DNA of 52,312 bases from Bacteroidota bacterium (GTDB taxonomy: Bacteria > Bacteroidota > Ignavibacteria > Ignavibacteriales > Melioribacteraceae): contig JAKAKD010000018.1 in the NCBI GenBank assembly GCA_021824635.1, forward strand, positions 1 to 52,312, in the 5' to 3' direction. The position numbers and the translations under genes were made by a program. The notes beneath the pieces are model-generated. The model was given only the letters and a program-made list of their open reading frames with translations, ran no database searches and was not told the origin of the DNA. Shown piece by piece: positions 8,027 through 17,387 of this stretch (positions are counted from its first letter, which is position 1; each line of letters begins with the position of its first letter).

Positions 8027-9358
8027 TCATTCTGTCTTTAATATTCCTAACGCGCTCAAAAGTCCAAACTGTCTAAAGACGTAGTTGGATTCAGCAGCGA
8101 TAGTATTATTGCTGGCTTGAAGGTAATCTCTGTAAGCCTGCTGTTGATCAATAAAGGTTGCGGTACCAAGAACATAAGAATCTTTTTTGATTGACCATGT
8201 TTCTTTTGCCGATTTCAAAGCAGCTTTTGAAACTTCTAATTCTAATTTTGCCGATTGCAGATCAATCACTGCATTTTTAACATCGCTTTTAATCTGTCTT
8301 TCTAACGCAGCTAAATCTTCATTACTGTTTTTTATTTGTACCTGCGCTGACTGTGTCGAAAATTCAGTATTCCATCTGGAAAAAATTGGCAAGCTGAAAG
8401 AAAGTCCAAGACTATAAACTTTTCGATTGAAAAGATCTGATGGCTGTGTAGCGCTTGTTGAAAAGTTGTAGTTGCCGGATAGACTTGGCAAGAAACCGCT
8501 TTTTGCAATTGTCAATTGATACTCGGCACTCACCAATTGAGCTTTTTGGCTTTTGTAATCGTTTCTGTTATTAAGCGCAGTTTGGTAAACACTATCCATG
8601 TTGTTCAAATATGCTGCGGTTTCTGGTATATAAGCAGAATCCATCTCGAATGTATATTCTTTCAATACATCTTTAGATAAATAATTCAACAAATTGATTT
8701 TTGCTTTCTCATAATTGTTCTTTGCCTGCAAATATGAAAGCTGGGAATTGGATGTCTGATATTCTTGCGAATACAGATCGGCATTCGCTACCATTTTTAA
8801 GTCGTACATCTCTTTTACTTTTTGAAGCATATTTGTGTTATACTTTTGATCTTCTTTTTGAAAACTAAGTATCTTTTCATTATTAACGACTGTAACAAAA
8901 AGATTTACAGTTTGTAACACAACATCCTGACGTAATTTATTCAAATCATACTTAGCTGTTTGCAGATCATTTTTCTTCTGGTTCAATGTGGTAATGTTTG
9001 AAAGTCCGTCAAAAAGGGTAACGTTTCCTCCGAGAGAAACGCTATAATTTCTTGAGTCGGTTTCTGTAGCCGGAAGATTTTGCGGCTGACCATAAAAATC
9101 AAGAACGGTACTTCCCGAACTGCTTGTTCGCTGCCAGTTCCATCCGCTGTTAAGATTTAATGTCGGCAGAAATGTTCCGTACGCATTCTTCACTGCTGCA
9201 TTGGATGTTTCTAAATTATTGCTGCTTTTTACAATTGATGTGTTTTGATTTAATGCGGTTGTAATAGCACTGCTCAAAGTAATTTTTTCTTGTGCATTAA
9301 CTTGAATTAAACTCGTCAATGTGAAAATAGAGATGAAAATTATTTTTACATACTTCAT
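8027..9358 (-). CDS. TolC family outer-membrane efflux protein
   Basis: 443 residues with a cleavable signal peptide (~1-22, ending NAQ). The two repeated outer-membrane-efflux halves (each strand/helix/helix) are visible as long, heptad-like helical stretches, for example ~150-215 and ~355-410. It forms the trimeric exit duct of a tripartite efflux pump. It is the last gene of a five-gene operon with the MacA-like adaptor and MacB-like ABC genes. The length is typical of TolC-like channels in Bacteroidota. Confidence 0.9.
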   Translation of the reverse strand: MKYVKIIFISIFTLTSLIQVNAQEKITLSSAITTALNQNTSIVKSSNNLETSNAAVKNAYGTFLPTLNLNSGWNWQRTSSSGSTVLDFYGQPQNLPATETDSRNYSVSLGGNVTLFDGLSNITTLNQKKNDLQTAKYDLNKLRQDVVLQTVNLFVTVVNNEKILSFQKEDQKYNTNMLQKVKEMYDLKMVANADLYSQEYQTSNSQLSYLQAKNNYEKAKINLLNYLSKDVLKEYTFEMDSAYIPETAAYLNNMDSVYQTALNNRNDYKSQKAQLVSAEYQLTIAKSGFLPSLSGNYNFSTSATQPSDLFNRKVYSLGLSFSLPIFSRWNTEFSTQSAQVQIKNSNEDLAALERQIKSDVKNAVIDLQSAKLELEVSKAALKSAKETWSIKKDSYVLGTATFIDQQQAYRDYLQASNNTIAAESNYVFRQFGLLSALGILKTE

Positions 9359-9397
9359 CAGATCATCCTAAAATTTATTAATAAACAAAATTGTTTT

Positions 9398-10618
9398 TTA
9401 CTCATACCTTAGTGCATCAATTGGATTAAGAGCAGATGCCTTTCTCGCCGGATAAAATCCGAAAAATATTCCAATGGCTCCCGCAAACCCAAATGCTATC
9501 ATTATAATTTGTGGTCTAATATATGCCGATTGATCTGTGTAATGATTTAATATATAAGCTATCAAGAAGGATAGAGCAACTCCTATTACTCCTCCTGATA
9601 GACTTAGAACAATCGCCTCGGTTAAAAACTGAACTAGAATATCTGAAGCCCGTGCGCCTACAGATAATCGTATTCCAATTTCTCTGGTCCTTTCCGTTAC
9701 GGAAACAAGCATGATATTCATAATCCCGATTCCTCCTACAACAAGCGAAACACCTGCAACAGACGCAAGTAGAATTGTTAAGATACGTGACGTAGCAGTT
9801 GCGGTCTCAGATAAATCAGATTGATCTTGAATAGTAAAATCATCTTCTTCACCTGGGGTTAATTTGTGCGATTCTCTCATTATACTTCTTAATTCTGCTA
9901 TTACAGCAGGGATTCTATCGTTAGAGATTGCACTTACTTGTATAGAACCGATACGCATATGATCTCCGGAGAGCCGGTCACCAACTGTTCTGGACGGAGC
10001 CAAAATAATATCATCATTACTCGTACCTTGCGCGCTTTGTCCTTTTGGTTTAAGTGTGCCAATTACTCTAAACGGAACGCTTCGAATTCTAATTTGTTGT
10101 CCTACCGGGTCGCTGTTTGGAAATAAATTTTTAACTATATCTGCACCGAGAACACAAACTTTAGACCTTGCCATGACATCTCTTTCTGTAAAAAATTCAC
10201 CGCTTGCTAATGGCCAAGATCTTATATCAAGATAATCGGGTGAAACGCCTTGTATTCTTGTAAACCAATTTCCCACACCGCCAATTACTTGCCCTCCCGA
10301 AAATACAATTGGGGTAACGCCTTTAACTAGAGTTGCTTCGTTTTTAATTTTATCAACATCATCCCAAGTAAATCTGTTAAAAGTTCCGGAACCTCTATTA
10401 ACACCGCCGGTTGTTGAAGCGCCGGGCGTAATAATAATTAGGTTAGAACCGAGTGATGCAATCTGCTGTTCAACTTTTAACTGAGCCCCGTCTCCAATAG
10501 CAACCATCACTACTACAGCTGCAACACCTATGATAATACCAAGGGCAGTAAGCAGACTTCTCATTCGCGATTTCATAATGCTTCTTGTTGCAACTTTTAA
10601 TATAATTTTAGCTTTCAT
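9398..10618 (-). CDS. macB: MacB-like ABC transporter permease
   Basis: 406 residues. An N-terminal membrane helix (~17-42, LLTALGIIIGVAAVVVMVAIG) is followed by a large MacB periplasmic core domain (~45-275) and a C-terminal FtsX domain with three membrane helices (TILLASVAGVSLVVGGIGIMN, AIVLSLSGG..., IIMIAFGFAGAIGIFFG). It ends with the family signature PARKASALNPIDALRYE. Unlike E. coli MacB, the ATPase is a separate upstream gene. Likely works with the adaptor and TolC to export a small molecule, peptide or lipopeptide from the periplasm; substrate unknown. Confidence 0.9.
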   Translation of the reverse strand: MKAKIILKVATRSIMKSRMRSLLTALGIIIGVAAVVVMVAIGDGAQLKVEQQIASLGSNLIIITPGASTTGGVNRGSGTFNRFTWDDVDKIKNEATLVKGVTPIVFSGGQVIGGVGNWFTRIQGVSPDYLDIRSWPLASGEFFTERDVMARSKVCVLGADIVKNLFPNSDPVGQQIRIRSVPFRVIGTLKPKGQSAQGTSNDDIILAPSRTVGDRLSGDHMRIGSIQVSAISNDRIPAVIAELRSIMRESHKLTPGEEDDFTIQDQSDLSETATATSRILTILLASVAGVSLVVGGIGIMNIMLVSVTERTREIGIRLSVGARASDILVQFLTEAIVLSLSGGVIGVALSFLIAYILNHYTDQSAYIRPQIIMIAFGFAGAIGIFFGFYPARKASALNPIDALRYE

Positions 10619-10630
10619 AAATGATTCCTT

Positions 10631-11383
10631 CTATTCTGATATTTCAGCTGCAGCTTTAACTCTTATTAATTCTTCTTCAGCATTAAGCCGGTCTTTGATT
10701 ATAGTATCTTTTATAACTCTGCCGTCTCTCATTTCAATTATTCTTTTAGCAAAAGCGGCAAAATCTCTTTCATGAGTAACCATTACAATTGTGATTCCCT
10801 CATCATTTAATTTTTGAAAGAGATTAAATACTTCCACAGAAGTAACACTATCCAAGTTGCCGGTAGGTTCATCTGCTAAAATCAAAGATGGTTCGTTAAC
10901 CAAAGCTCTTGCAAGGGCAACTCTTTGCTGTTGACCTCCGGAAAGCTGACTTGGTATGTGATCCATTCTATCCCCAAGTCCTACTCTCTTCAGTGCCTCC
11001 GAAGCCTGTTTTTGATGATCTTTAATTTTCTCTAACCGGTCGTACATCAACGGGAGTTCAACATTTTCAAGTGCGGTTGTTCGCGGTAATAAATTGAATC
11101 CTTGAAAAACAAAACCAATCTTCTGATTACGAATATGAGCGTATTCATTTTGAGGAAGTTTGCTTGTATTAATGCCGTCAAGAATATAATCGCCTGAAGT
11201 AGGCATATCCAAACATCCTAACAAATTCATTAGGGTTGATTTTCCGGAACCTGAAGCGCCCATGATTGCAACAAATTCACCTTTATGAACATTAATGTTA
11301 ACTGATTTCAAAGCGTGAACATCAACTTCGCCAACAGTATATGTTTTAGTGAGATTAACAGTTCTAATTAAAATATTTTCCAA
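10631..11383 (-). CDS. MacB/LolD-type ABC transporter ATP-binding protein
   Basis: 250 residues. Walker A GASGSGKST (~42-50), Q-loop VFQGFNLLPRTTALENVELPL, signature LSGGQQQR, Walker B LILADEPTGNLDS and the H-loop MVTHE are all intact. The sequence type is that of the MacB/LolD/FtsE group, which power mechanotransmission ABC proteins rather than classical importers. It lies 12 bases upstream of its permease and just after the adaptor gene, so the complex is encoded as one unit. Confidence 0.93.
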   Translation of the reverse strand: MENILIRTVNLTKTYTVGEVDVHALKSVNINVHKGEFVAIMGASGSGKSTLMNLLGCLDMPTSGDYILDGINTSKLPQNEYAHIRNQKIGFVFQGFNLLPRTTALENVELPLMYDRLEKIKDHQKQASEALKRVGLGDRMDHIPSQLSGGQQQRVALARALVNEPSLILADEPTGNLDSVTSVEVFNLFQKLNDEGITIVMVTHERDFAAFAKRIIEMRDGRVIKDTIIKDRLNAEEELIRVKAAAEISE

Positions 11384-11397
11384 AGTTTGTCTCCTAA

Positions 11398-12705
11398 TTA
11401 AAATCCTCTGCCAGGACCGCGGTTACCACCCTGAGTTGGGTTAAATGGATTTGTACTTGCCGAAGCAGGAGAATCATCTTCAATAATTCCTGTTATAACT
11501 TTCATTCCTTCTTTTAGATTTCTGCTTCTAACAATTTCTGTATTTTTCCCATCTGTTAATCCTGCAACGAACATACCCATCTGCAATTTATTGTTTTCAT
11601 CAAAATACCAGACTCTGTTTGCATTATTACGTCTTCTTTGTCCGCCGTTAGCTCCGCCCATTGCAAAGTTTCCGCCACCGCCCGATCCTTGACCAACTTG
11701 TCCTCCGCCTCTTTCTTGCATTTTTTTCTTTACGCTATCCGGTAGATTTGCCAATTCTTTTTCTCTGTTCTTTTGATATTCTGCAACCATGTCATCTGTA
11801 GGTTGAAACCGCAAAGCTACATTGGGTACAAGAAGAACGTTTTCTCTAAAGTCAACATAGAAATCAACAGTCGCGGTCATTCCCGGCAATAAAAGTTTAT
11901 CTTTATTCTCAGCTTTAACAACCACAACGTAGCTGACCACGTTTGATACAACGTTTGGATTCAATCTGATTTGGTCCACTTCACCGTCAAACCTTTTATT
12001 TGGCTGAGATTGAACTGTGAACTGAACTTTTTGCCCCATTTTAATCTGTCCAATGTCGCTTTCATCAACATTAGTTAATATGCGCATTGATGAAAGGTCT
12101 TCGGCAATTGTATAGATAGTTGGTGATGATAAACTAGCTGCTACGGTTTGACCTTCTTCGACCGCTCTGTTTATAACTGTTCCAGAGATAGGCGCATATA
12201 TATAAGCGTAGTTCAAATTTAATTTTGCTCTTTCAAGGGCAGTCAAAGCAGATTTTTTAGCAGCAAGTAATACTTGCACATTTGTTTTAGATGCTATAAA
12301 ATCCACTTCGTTCATAAAATTCTTTTCATATAGCTGTTTATTTCTTTCATGAACAGCAACAGCTTGATCGTATTGTGCATTGGCTCTATCAAGGTTCGAT
12401 TGGGCATCTCTTACAGATGCTGCCAAAACTACTGTATCTAGTACTGCAATCAATTGTCCTTTTCTAACCTGGCTGTTGAAATCCACAAGAAGTCTATCAA
12501 TTTTACCGGAGACTTGTGTTCCAACGTCAACGGTTTTTATTGCTTGGATTGTTCCTGAACTACTGATGATAACATTTAAATTACCTTTCGAAATCTGTGC
12601 GTAGCTGAATTTTGTCGCTTTATCACCACCGCCGAAAAACAAAAAATACGCAACTACTAATAAACCTATAATTACTGCTGAAATAATGATTGTTTTCTTT
12701 TTCAT
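11398..12705 (-). CDS. macA: MacA-like periplasmic adaptor (HlyD/RND-type membrane fusion protein)
   Basis: 435 residues from ATG 12705; the frame extends to a TTG at 12717, but MKKKTIIISA is the natural start. An N-terminal membrane anchor (~5-24) leads into a lipoyl half-motif (VDVGTQVSGKIDRLLVDFNSQVRKGQLIAVLD), a helical hairpin (~90-150), the second lipoyl half (IYAPISGTVINRAVEEGQTV) and beta-barrel and membrane-proximal domains. A Gly/Gln/Asn-rich insertion (~330-365) and Gly-rich tail are unusual for the family. It bridges the MacB-like permease and TolC. The next gene upstream in the operon encodes a Spy-like protein. Confidence 0.9.
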   Translation of the reverse strand: MKKKTIIISAVIIGLLVVAYFLFFGGGDKATKFSYAQISKGNLNVIISSSGTIQAIKTVDVGTQVSGKIDRLLVDFNSQVRKGQLIAVLDTVVLAASVRDAQSNLDRANAQYDQAVAVHERNKQLYEKNFMNEVDFIASKTNVQVLLAAKKSALTALERAKLNLNYAYIYAPISGTVINRAVEEGQTVAASLSSPTIYTIAEDLSSMRILTNVDESDIGQIKMGQKVQFTVQSQPNKRFDGEVDQIRLNPNVVSNVVSYVVVVKAENKDKLLLPGMTATVDFYVDFRENVLLVPNVALRFQPTDDMVAEYQKNREKELANLPDSVKKKMQERGGGQVGQGSGGGGNFAMGGANGGQRRRNNANRVWYFDENNKLQMGMFVAGLTDGKNTEIVRSRNLKEGMKVITGIIEDDSPASASTNPFNPTQGGNRGPGRGF

Positions 12706-12749
12706 ATTTGTTCTCAAGTTCTATGTATGATTTTTAATTAGAAATAAAT

Positions 12750-13106
12750 TTATTGCTGTCTGTTTCTGCCTTGTCCCTGCATTCTGTTCTTTCTTTCTTC
12801 TATCATCTTTTTAAGTTCTTCTTTCTGAGCCGGTTTTAAGATTTTCATGATCTCATCATTTGTTCCTTGGTTGATTTTCATCATTTCTTCTCTAAAATTA
12901 TCTCTGTTACCGCTGTCTCTCATCTCCTGCATCTTCTTTTCCGCCTTAACTAAAATGGCATCAACTTTTTTAGTCTGATCTGCATTCAATTTGAGTCTTT
13001 CTTGATATTGTTTAACTCTTTCTTCGTGTGTCATCCGTCCTTGGGCAATCATAGCCGTTGAAGAGACAAAAAGAATTAAAGCGAAAAATAAAATTACCCG
13101 TTTCAT
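12750..13106 (-). CDS. Spy/CpxP-like periplasmic protein
   Basis: 118 residues: a signal peptide (~1-21, ending MIAQ), then a highly charged all-helical domain with LKLNADQTKKVDAIL and ILKPAQKEELKKMIEERK, the pattern of Spy/CpxP and heavy-metal-resistance (CnrX-like) helical hairpin proteins. It ends in a short Gln/Arg-rich tail. Such proteins are periplasmic chaperones or stress sensors. As first gene of the efflux operon, preceded by AAGGAG, it may protect periplasmic proteins or sense the stress that induces the pump (inference). The exact LTxxQ signature is degenerate. Confidence 0.75.
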   Translation of the reverse strand: MKRVILFFALILFVSSTAMIAQGRMTHEERVKQYQERLKLNADQTKKVDAILVKAEKKMQEMRDSGNRDNFREEMMKINQGTNDEIMKILKPAQKEELKKMIEERKNRMQGQGRNRQQ

Positions 13107-13508
13107 TTTTTACTCCTTATTATGTTTGTTCATAAAAAAACTTTTTCAGCCGATTATATTTTGTTCACTGCTTATACACTTCGTAAATAGTACTGGTTTA
13201 ATCAAAAATTATCTGCTAAAGCTGTCGTATTAGTCCTACAATTTTCTATTTCTTCATATTTGCTAAAATTTACGCACTATTATTAGCGATGTTACTGTTA
13301 ATAGTCCAGGAGACGAAAAATTTTTAAGATTTTTTAACATTTGAAAAGGGTGTCGGATTAAGACTTCGCAATTCTATTTTGCATTTTCTTATATTTGCCC
13401 GGCAAAAAAATCTACAGCTGTTAACAGATTTTAACTAATTCTACGAAACCCAATCGAGTTTCGGTTTGTAGAAAAACATCAGAATTATAAAAACAGTGAG
13501 GGTTCAAA
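13107..13508. promoter_or_regulatory. Divergent intergenic region between efflux and Bat operons
   Basis: No gene is seen in these 402 bases. On the minus side a TATAAT-like box lies ~50 bases before the Spy-like gene. On the plus side TATATTTG at 13390-13397 lies 112 bases before moxR, implying a long leader. The leader contains a perfect 10-base palindrome (13418-13427, CTGTTAACAG) and a small hairpin CGAAAC/GTTTCG near 13443-13462; either could be an operator or a leader structure. Confidence 0.45.
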
Positions 13509-14492
13509 TTGGATATTACAGCACTCAATGAAAAAATTAGAAGAGAGAGCGAGTTCATTGATGTTCTTTTCAACGAAATTGGTAAGACAATTGTTGGACA
13601 GAAAACAATGCTTGAGCGTCTTGTTGTTGGTTTGCTTGGCAACGGGCACGTTTTGCTTGAAGGTGTACCGGGTTTAGCAAAAACTCTTGCAATCAAATCT
13701 CTTGCGGCTTCAATGAAAGCAAAATTTCAGCGCATACAATTTACTCCGGATCTTCTTCCGGCAGATTTAGTTGGAACATTGATCTACAATCAAAAAGACG
13801 GAAACTTTGCTATTAAGAAGGGACCAATCTTTGCCAACTTTATTCTTGCCGATGAAATTAACCGTGCGCCCGCTAAAGTTCAAAGTGCGCTTCTTGAAGC
13901 GATGCAGGAGCGGCAAGTTACAATCGGTGAATCAACTTTTAAGCTGGACGATCCGTTTCTTGTTCTCGCTACACAAAATCCTATTGAGCAAGAAGGAACA
14001 TATCCTTTGCCGGAAGCTCAAGTAGACCGTTTTATGCTCAAGGTGAAGATTACTTATCCAAGCCGTGAAGAAGAACAGAAAATTATGAAGATGAATACGA
14101 CTTCCGATAATCCAACAATTAATGCAGTAATAAATCCGGAAGATATTTTAAGAGCGCGCAAACTTGTTCAAGAAATTTATGTTGATGAAAAAATTGAGAA
14201 ATATATTCTTGATATAGTTTTTGCAACCAGAAACCCAAAAGATTTTGGCTTAGATGAATTAACAGATCTAATCAGTTACGGAGGATCGCCCCGCGCGTCC
14301 ATAAATCTTGCATTAGGTGCACGTGCTATGGCTTTTATTCGCCGCAGAGGTTATGTAATTCCGGAAGATGTTCGTTCTATTTGTGCAGATGTAATGCGTC
14401 ATCGTATTGCGGTTACATACGAAGCAGAAGCAGAAGATATCTCTTCCGAAACAATTATTTCCAAGATACTTAATAAAATTGAGGTTCCTTGA
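13509..14492 (+). CDS. moxR: MoxR-type AAA+ ATPase
   Basis: 327 residues from TTG 13509, preceded by GTGAGGG at ribosome-site distance. Walker A GVPGLAKT (52-59), Walker B ILADEINRAP, a sensor-1 segment LVLATQNPIEQEGTYPLPEAQ DRF-like stretch, and arginine-rich GGSPRASINL are typical of MoxR. These ATPases act as chaperones that load metal ions or activate von Willebrand A proteins. Here it heads the Bat operon and probably acts on the DUF58 and BatA/B products. Confidence 0.93.
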   Translation: MDITALNEKIRRESEFIDVLFNEIGKTIVGQKTMLERLVVGLLGNGHVLLEGVPGLAKTLAIKSLAASMKAKFQRIQFTPDLLPADLVGTLIYNQKDGNFAIKKGPIFANFILADEINRAPAKVQSALLEAMQERQVTIGESTFKLDDPFLVLATQNPIEQEGTYPLPEAQVDRFMLKVKITYPSREEEQKIMKMNTTSDNPTINAVINPEDILRARKLVQEIYVDEKIEKYILDIVFATRNPKDFGLDELTDLISYGGSPRASINLALGARAMAFIRRRGYVIPEDVRSICADVMRHRIAVTYEAEAEDISSETIISKILNKIEVP

Positions 14493-14498
14493 TTTTAG

Positions 14499-14573
14499 TT
14501 CTTAATCTTAATCGTAATCTTGCTTTTTATCTGAAGCCTAGAGCATGATTAAGAATAAGAGCAAGATCAAGAA
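14499..14573. repeat. Imperfect inverted repeat between moxR and the DUF58 gene
   Basis: The gap between the two genes is made of short related words (TTCTTAATCTT on the left; TTCTTGATCTTGCTCTTATTC as the complement of the right). They can pair imperfectly around the loop near 14525-14540. The end of this segment overlaps no coding sequence. It may tune expression between moxR and the rest of the operon. Confidence 0.4.
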
Positions 14574-14582
14574 AAATATTCG

Positions 14583-15458
14583 ATGTTAACAAAAGAACTA
14601 CTCAAACAAGTAAAACAGATAGAGATTCGCACTCGAGGAGTTGTGAACGATGTCTTCTCCGGTGAATACCATTCGGTTTTCAAAGGAAGAGGAATGGAAT
14701 TCTCGGAAGTCCGTGAATATAATTTCGGTGATGATATACGTAATATAGATTGGAATGTTACTGCACGGTTCGGTCATCCTTTCATTAAAATATTTGAAGA
14801 AGAACGTGAATTAACTGTAATGCTGCTTGTTGATATGAGCGGTTCGCTCGTATTTGGTTCTGTTGAAAAAACGAAACAACAAATTGCCGCAGAGCTGAGC
14901 GCAATACTTGCATTCTCTGCATTGAAGAATAACGATAAAGTCGGATTAATTTTATTCACTGATAGAATTGAAAAATTTGTTCCGCCAAGAAAAGGGAAAA
15001 GCCACTCGCTTAGAATTATAAGAGAAGTTCTTTCCTTTGAACCGCAGGGAAAGACAACAAGCATTCGTCATGCGTTAGAATATTTCAATCATACTATTAA
15101 GAAGAAAGCGATTGTATTTTTAATCTCCGATTATATTGACAGCGGTTACGAAAAAATCTTACGGATTGTTGGAAAGAAGCATGATTTAATCGGCGTTGTT
15201 CTGCGAGATATCCGCGAAAAATCTTTAATTGATGCCGGTTTAATTAAATTCCGCGATGCTGAAACCGGCGAGATCCGTTTCTTAGATACCAGCGATAAGT
15301 CGGTTCGTAAATCTATAACAGATGAACATAAACGATGGATGGAATACCGCAAGCAGCTTTTCCTTTCTAGCAGATTGGATTCAATTGATATTGAAACATC
15401 CGGATCATACATAAAGCCGCTTGTTGATTTCTTTAAGCTGAGGGAAAAAAGATGGTAA
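14583..15458 (+). CDS. DUF58 domain protein
   Basis: 291 residues, soluble. The N-terminal region (GEYHSVFKGRGMEFSEVREYNFGDDIRNIDWNVTAR) is the DUF58 hallmark, followed by a von Willebrand A-like fold with the DMSGS MIDAS-type motif (~83-87) and a TFFI-like LISDYIDSG strand. DUF58 proteins almost always sit next to moxR and are thought to be its clients. It overlaps the next gene by 7 bases, showing translational coupling. Confidence 0.92.
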   Translation: MLTKELLKQVKQIEIRTRGVVNDVFSGEYHSVFKGRGMEFSEVREYNFGDDIRNIDWNVTARFGHPFIKIFEEERELTVMLLVDMSGSLVFGSVEKTKQQIAAELSAILAFSALKNNDKVGLILFTDRIEKFVPPRKGKSHSLRIIREVLSFEPQGKTTSIRHALEYFNHTIKKKAIVFLISDYIDSGYEKILRIVGKKHDLIGVVLRDIREKSLIDAGLIKFRDAETGEIRFLDTSDKSVRKSITDEHKRWMEYRKQLFLSSRLDSIDIETSGSYIKPLVDFFKLREKRW

Positions 15459-16402
15459 AATTCTTACGGCTCTCTTTTGTCTGGATTCTCTTCTCTCTTT
15501 CTTTTGTAAATGCACAGAATATATCAGTTAGTGCAACTACAGATACTACAATTTATAAAGTCGGCGATTTTATAAAATATCAGATCGAAATAACCCATGA
15601 GAAAGGAATTGTAGTTTATCTTCCATCGGTTAAAGACAGCATTAAAACTCTCGACTTCATTCAAACGTTGCCGGCAGAAAAAAATGAAGCCAATAATAAA
15701 GTTATTGAACGGTACCGTTTCATCTTTTCGAAATATGATTCGGCTCAAGTAACAATCCCTGCTGTTACCATTGCTTATACGGAATGGAACTCGGTCAAAA
15801 AAAATATAAAGACAAATCCTATTACCATCACGGTTCGCACATTACCAGTTAATACTCAGGAAGATATTCGTGATATTAAAGAGCCGCTTAAACTGCCTTT
15901 AAACTGGCTCTTAATTGGGCTTATAGTTTTTCTGATTTTCGCATTGCTAGTTGCCGCGTATTTCATATACAGATTTTATAAAAAGAAAAATGCGTTGAAA
16001 GAAAGTATAATACCGGAAGTAAAAATTCCGCCGCATGAAATTGCGCTTGCTAAACTTGCCGAGTTGGAACAAAAGAAATTATGGCAGAATGGTTTAGTAA
16101 AACAATTTCACAGTGAAGTAACCGAAATCGTCCGACAGTATTTTGAAGACCGATTCAACTTCCGCGCTTTGGAAATGACATCCGCAGAAATTCTTGCTGT
16201 GTTAAGTTATATGGAAGACGGTAAGAAGATAGCCGGAACATCTGAAAATTTCTTTAGCAACGCGGATCTTGTAAAGTTTGCAAAATTTGAACCGATGCCT
16301 AAAATAAATGAAGAGATGATGAAGCAAGCATACGATATTGTTAATCTAACTATTCCGGCACCTGCGCCGCAAATTGTAAGCGAGGAGAAAAATGTTCAGT
16401 GA
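15452..16402 (+). CDS. Exported single-pass membrane protein of the Bat operon (DUF4381/BatD-like)
   Basis: 316 residues. Signal peptide (~1-22, ending VNAQ), a beta-rich periplasmic domain (~23-145), one membrane helix (~149-176) and a cytoplasmic helical domain with many charged residues (~178-310). Operons of this type often carry such a protein between DUF58 and BatA; the arrangement resembles a small BatD. The start ATG overlaps the DUF58 gene and its end overlaps batA, so all three are co-translated. Specific activity unknown. Confidence 0.75.
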   Translation: MVKFLRLSFVWILFSLSFVNAQNISVSATTDTTIYKVGDFIKYQIEITHEKGIVVYLPSVKDSIKTLDFIQTLPAEKNEANNKVIERYRFIFSKYDSAQVTIPAVTIAYTEWNSVKKNIKTNPITITVRTLPVNTQEDIRDIKEPLKLPLNWLLIGLIVFLIFALLVAAYFIYRFYKKKNALKESIIPEVKIPPHEIALAKLAELEQKKLWQNGLVKQFHSEVTEIVRQYFEDRFNFRALEMTSAEILAVLSYMEDGKKIAGTSENFFSNADLVKFAKFEPMPKINEEMMKQAYDIVNLTIPAPAPQIVSEEKNVQ

Positions 16403-17387
16403 TGTAACATTCGCTTATCCTTTTGTCTTGTGGCTTTTGCTTCTTGTGCCGGCACTTGCATACTGGTATTGGAAAAAGAAAGATAAAATTTCTCCCGATT
16501 TTACTTACTCATCAATACAAATTTTCGGCAATATTCCTAAAAAGTTAAAAGAGAAACTTGCAGATCTTCCCGCATGGCTAAAGATAGCCTCACTTGCTTT
16601 TTTTATAGTTGCCGCGGCTCGTCCGCAAAGTTTTTCAAGCGGAGAAAATCTTCATACGGAAGGAATAGATATTGCCATGGTACTCGATATCTCCGGCAGT
16701 ATGCTTGCGGAAGATTTTAAACCTAACCGCGTTGAAGCCGCAAAAAAAGTTATTGATGATTTCATTGCCGGAAGAACAAATGATAGAATAGGGCTTGTAA
16801 TTTTTTCCGGAGAAAGTTTTACACAATGCCCGCTCACGGTAGATTATTCGGTTCTTCGTGGATTGCTCAAAGAAATTCATACCGGAATGATTGAAGACGG
16901 AACCGCAATTGGAAATGCTATTGCTAACGGTGTTAATAGATTGAAAGACAGCAAATCAAAAAGTAAAGTAATGATTCTCTTGACAGATGGCGTGAATAAC
17001 CGCGGCGAAGTTGATCCTCTTACTGCAGCACAGATAGCTCAGAAATTTGGAATTAGAATTTATACTGTCGGTGTTGGAACTGTCGGCGAAGCACCGTACC
17101 CGTTTCAAACGCCTTTTGGAGTTCGTTACCAGATGGTTCCGGTTGAGATTGATGAAAATATTTTACAGCAAATAGCTAAAATCACCGGAGGGAAATATTT
17201 CCGTGCGACCGATAATAGAAAATTAGTTCAGATTTACGATGAGATTGATAAGTTGGAAAAAACCCGTGTTGAAGTTACATCATACAGACAGGCGAAAGAA
17301 CTTTTTTACGGCTGGGCATTCATCGGTTTGTTTCTTCTTGTAGCGGATATTGGTTTATCAAGAACATATTTGAGAAAACTGCCGTGA
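16392..17387 (+). CDS. batA: BatA, von Willebrand factor A membrane protein
   Basis: 331 residues. Two N-terminal membrane segments (~9-27 and ~62-77), a vWA domain with intact MIDAS DISGS (99-103), the conserved Thr in PLTVDYS and Asp in LLTDGVNNRGE, and a C-terminal membrane helix (~308-325). Bat proteins (Bacteroides aerotolerance) form an inner-membrane complex linked to oxidative-stress resistance. The ATG overlaps the previous gene by 11 bases; the stop overlaps the batB start by 4. Confidence 0.93.
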   Translation: MFSDVTFAYPFVLWLLLLVPALAYWYWKKKDKISPDFTYSSIQIFGNIPKKLKEKLADLPAWLKIASLAFFIVAAARPQSFSSGENLHTEGIDIAMVLDISGSMLAEDFKPNRVEAAKKVIDDFIAGRTNDRIGLVIFSGESFTQCPLTVDYSVLRGLLKEIHTGMIEDGTAIGNAIANGVNRLKDSKSKSKVMILLTDGVNNRGEVDPLTAAQIAQKFGIRIYTVGVGTVGEAPYPFQTPFGVRYQMVPVEIDENILQQIAKITGGKYFRATDNRKLVQIYDEIDKLEKTRVEVTSYRQAKELFYGWAFIGLFLLVADIGLSRTYLRKLP

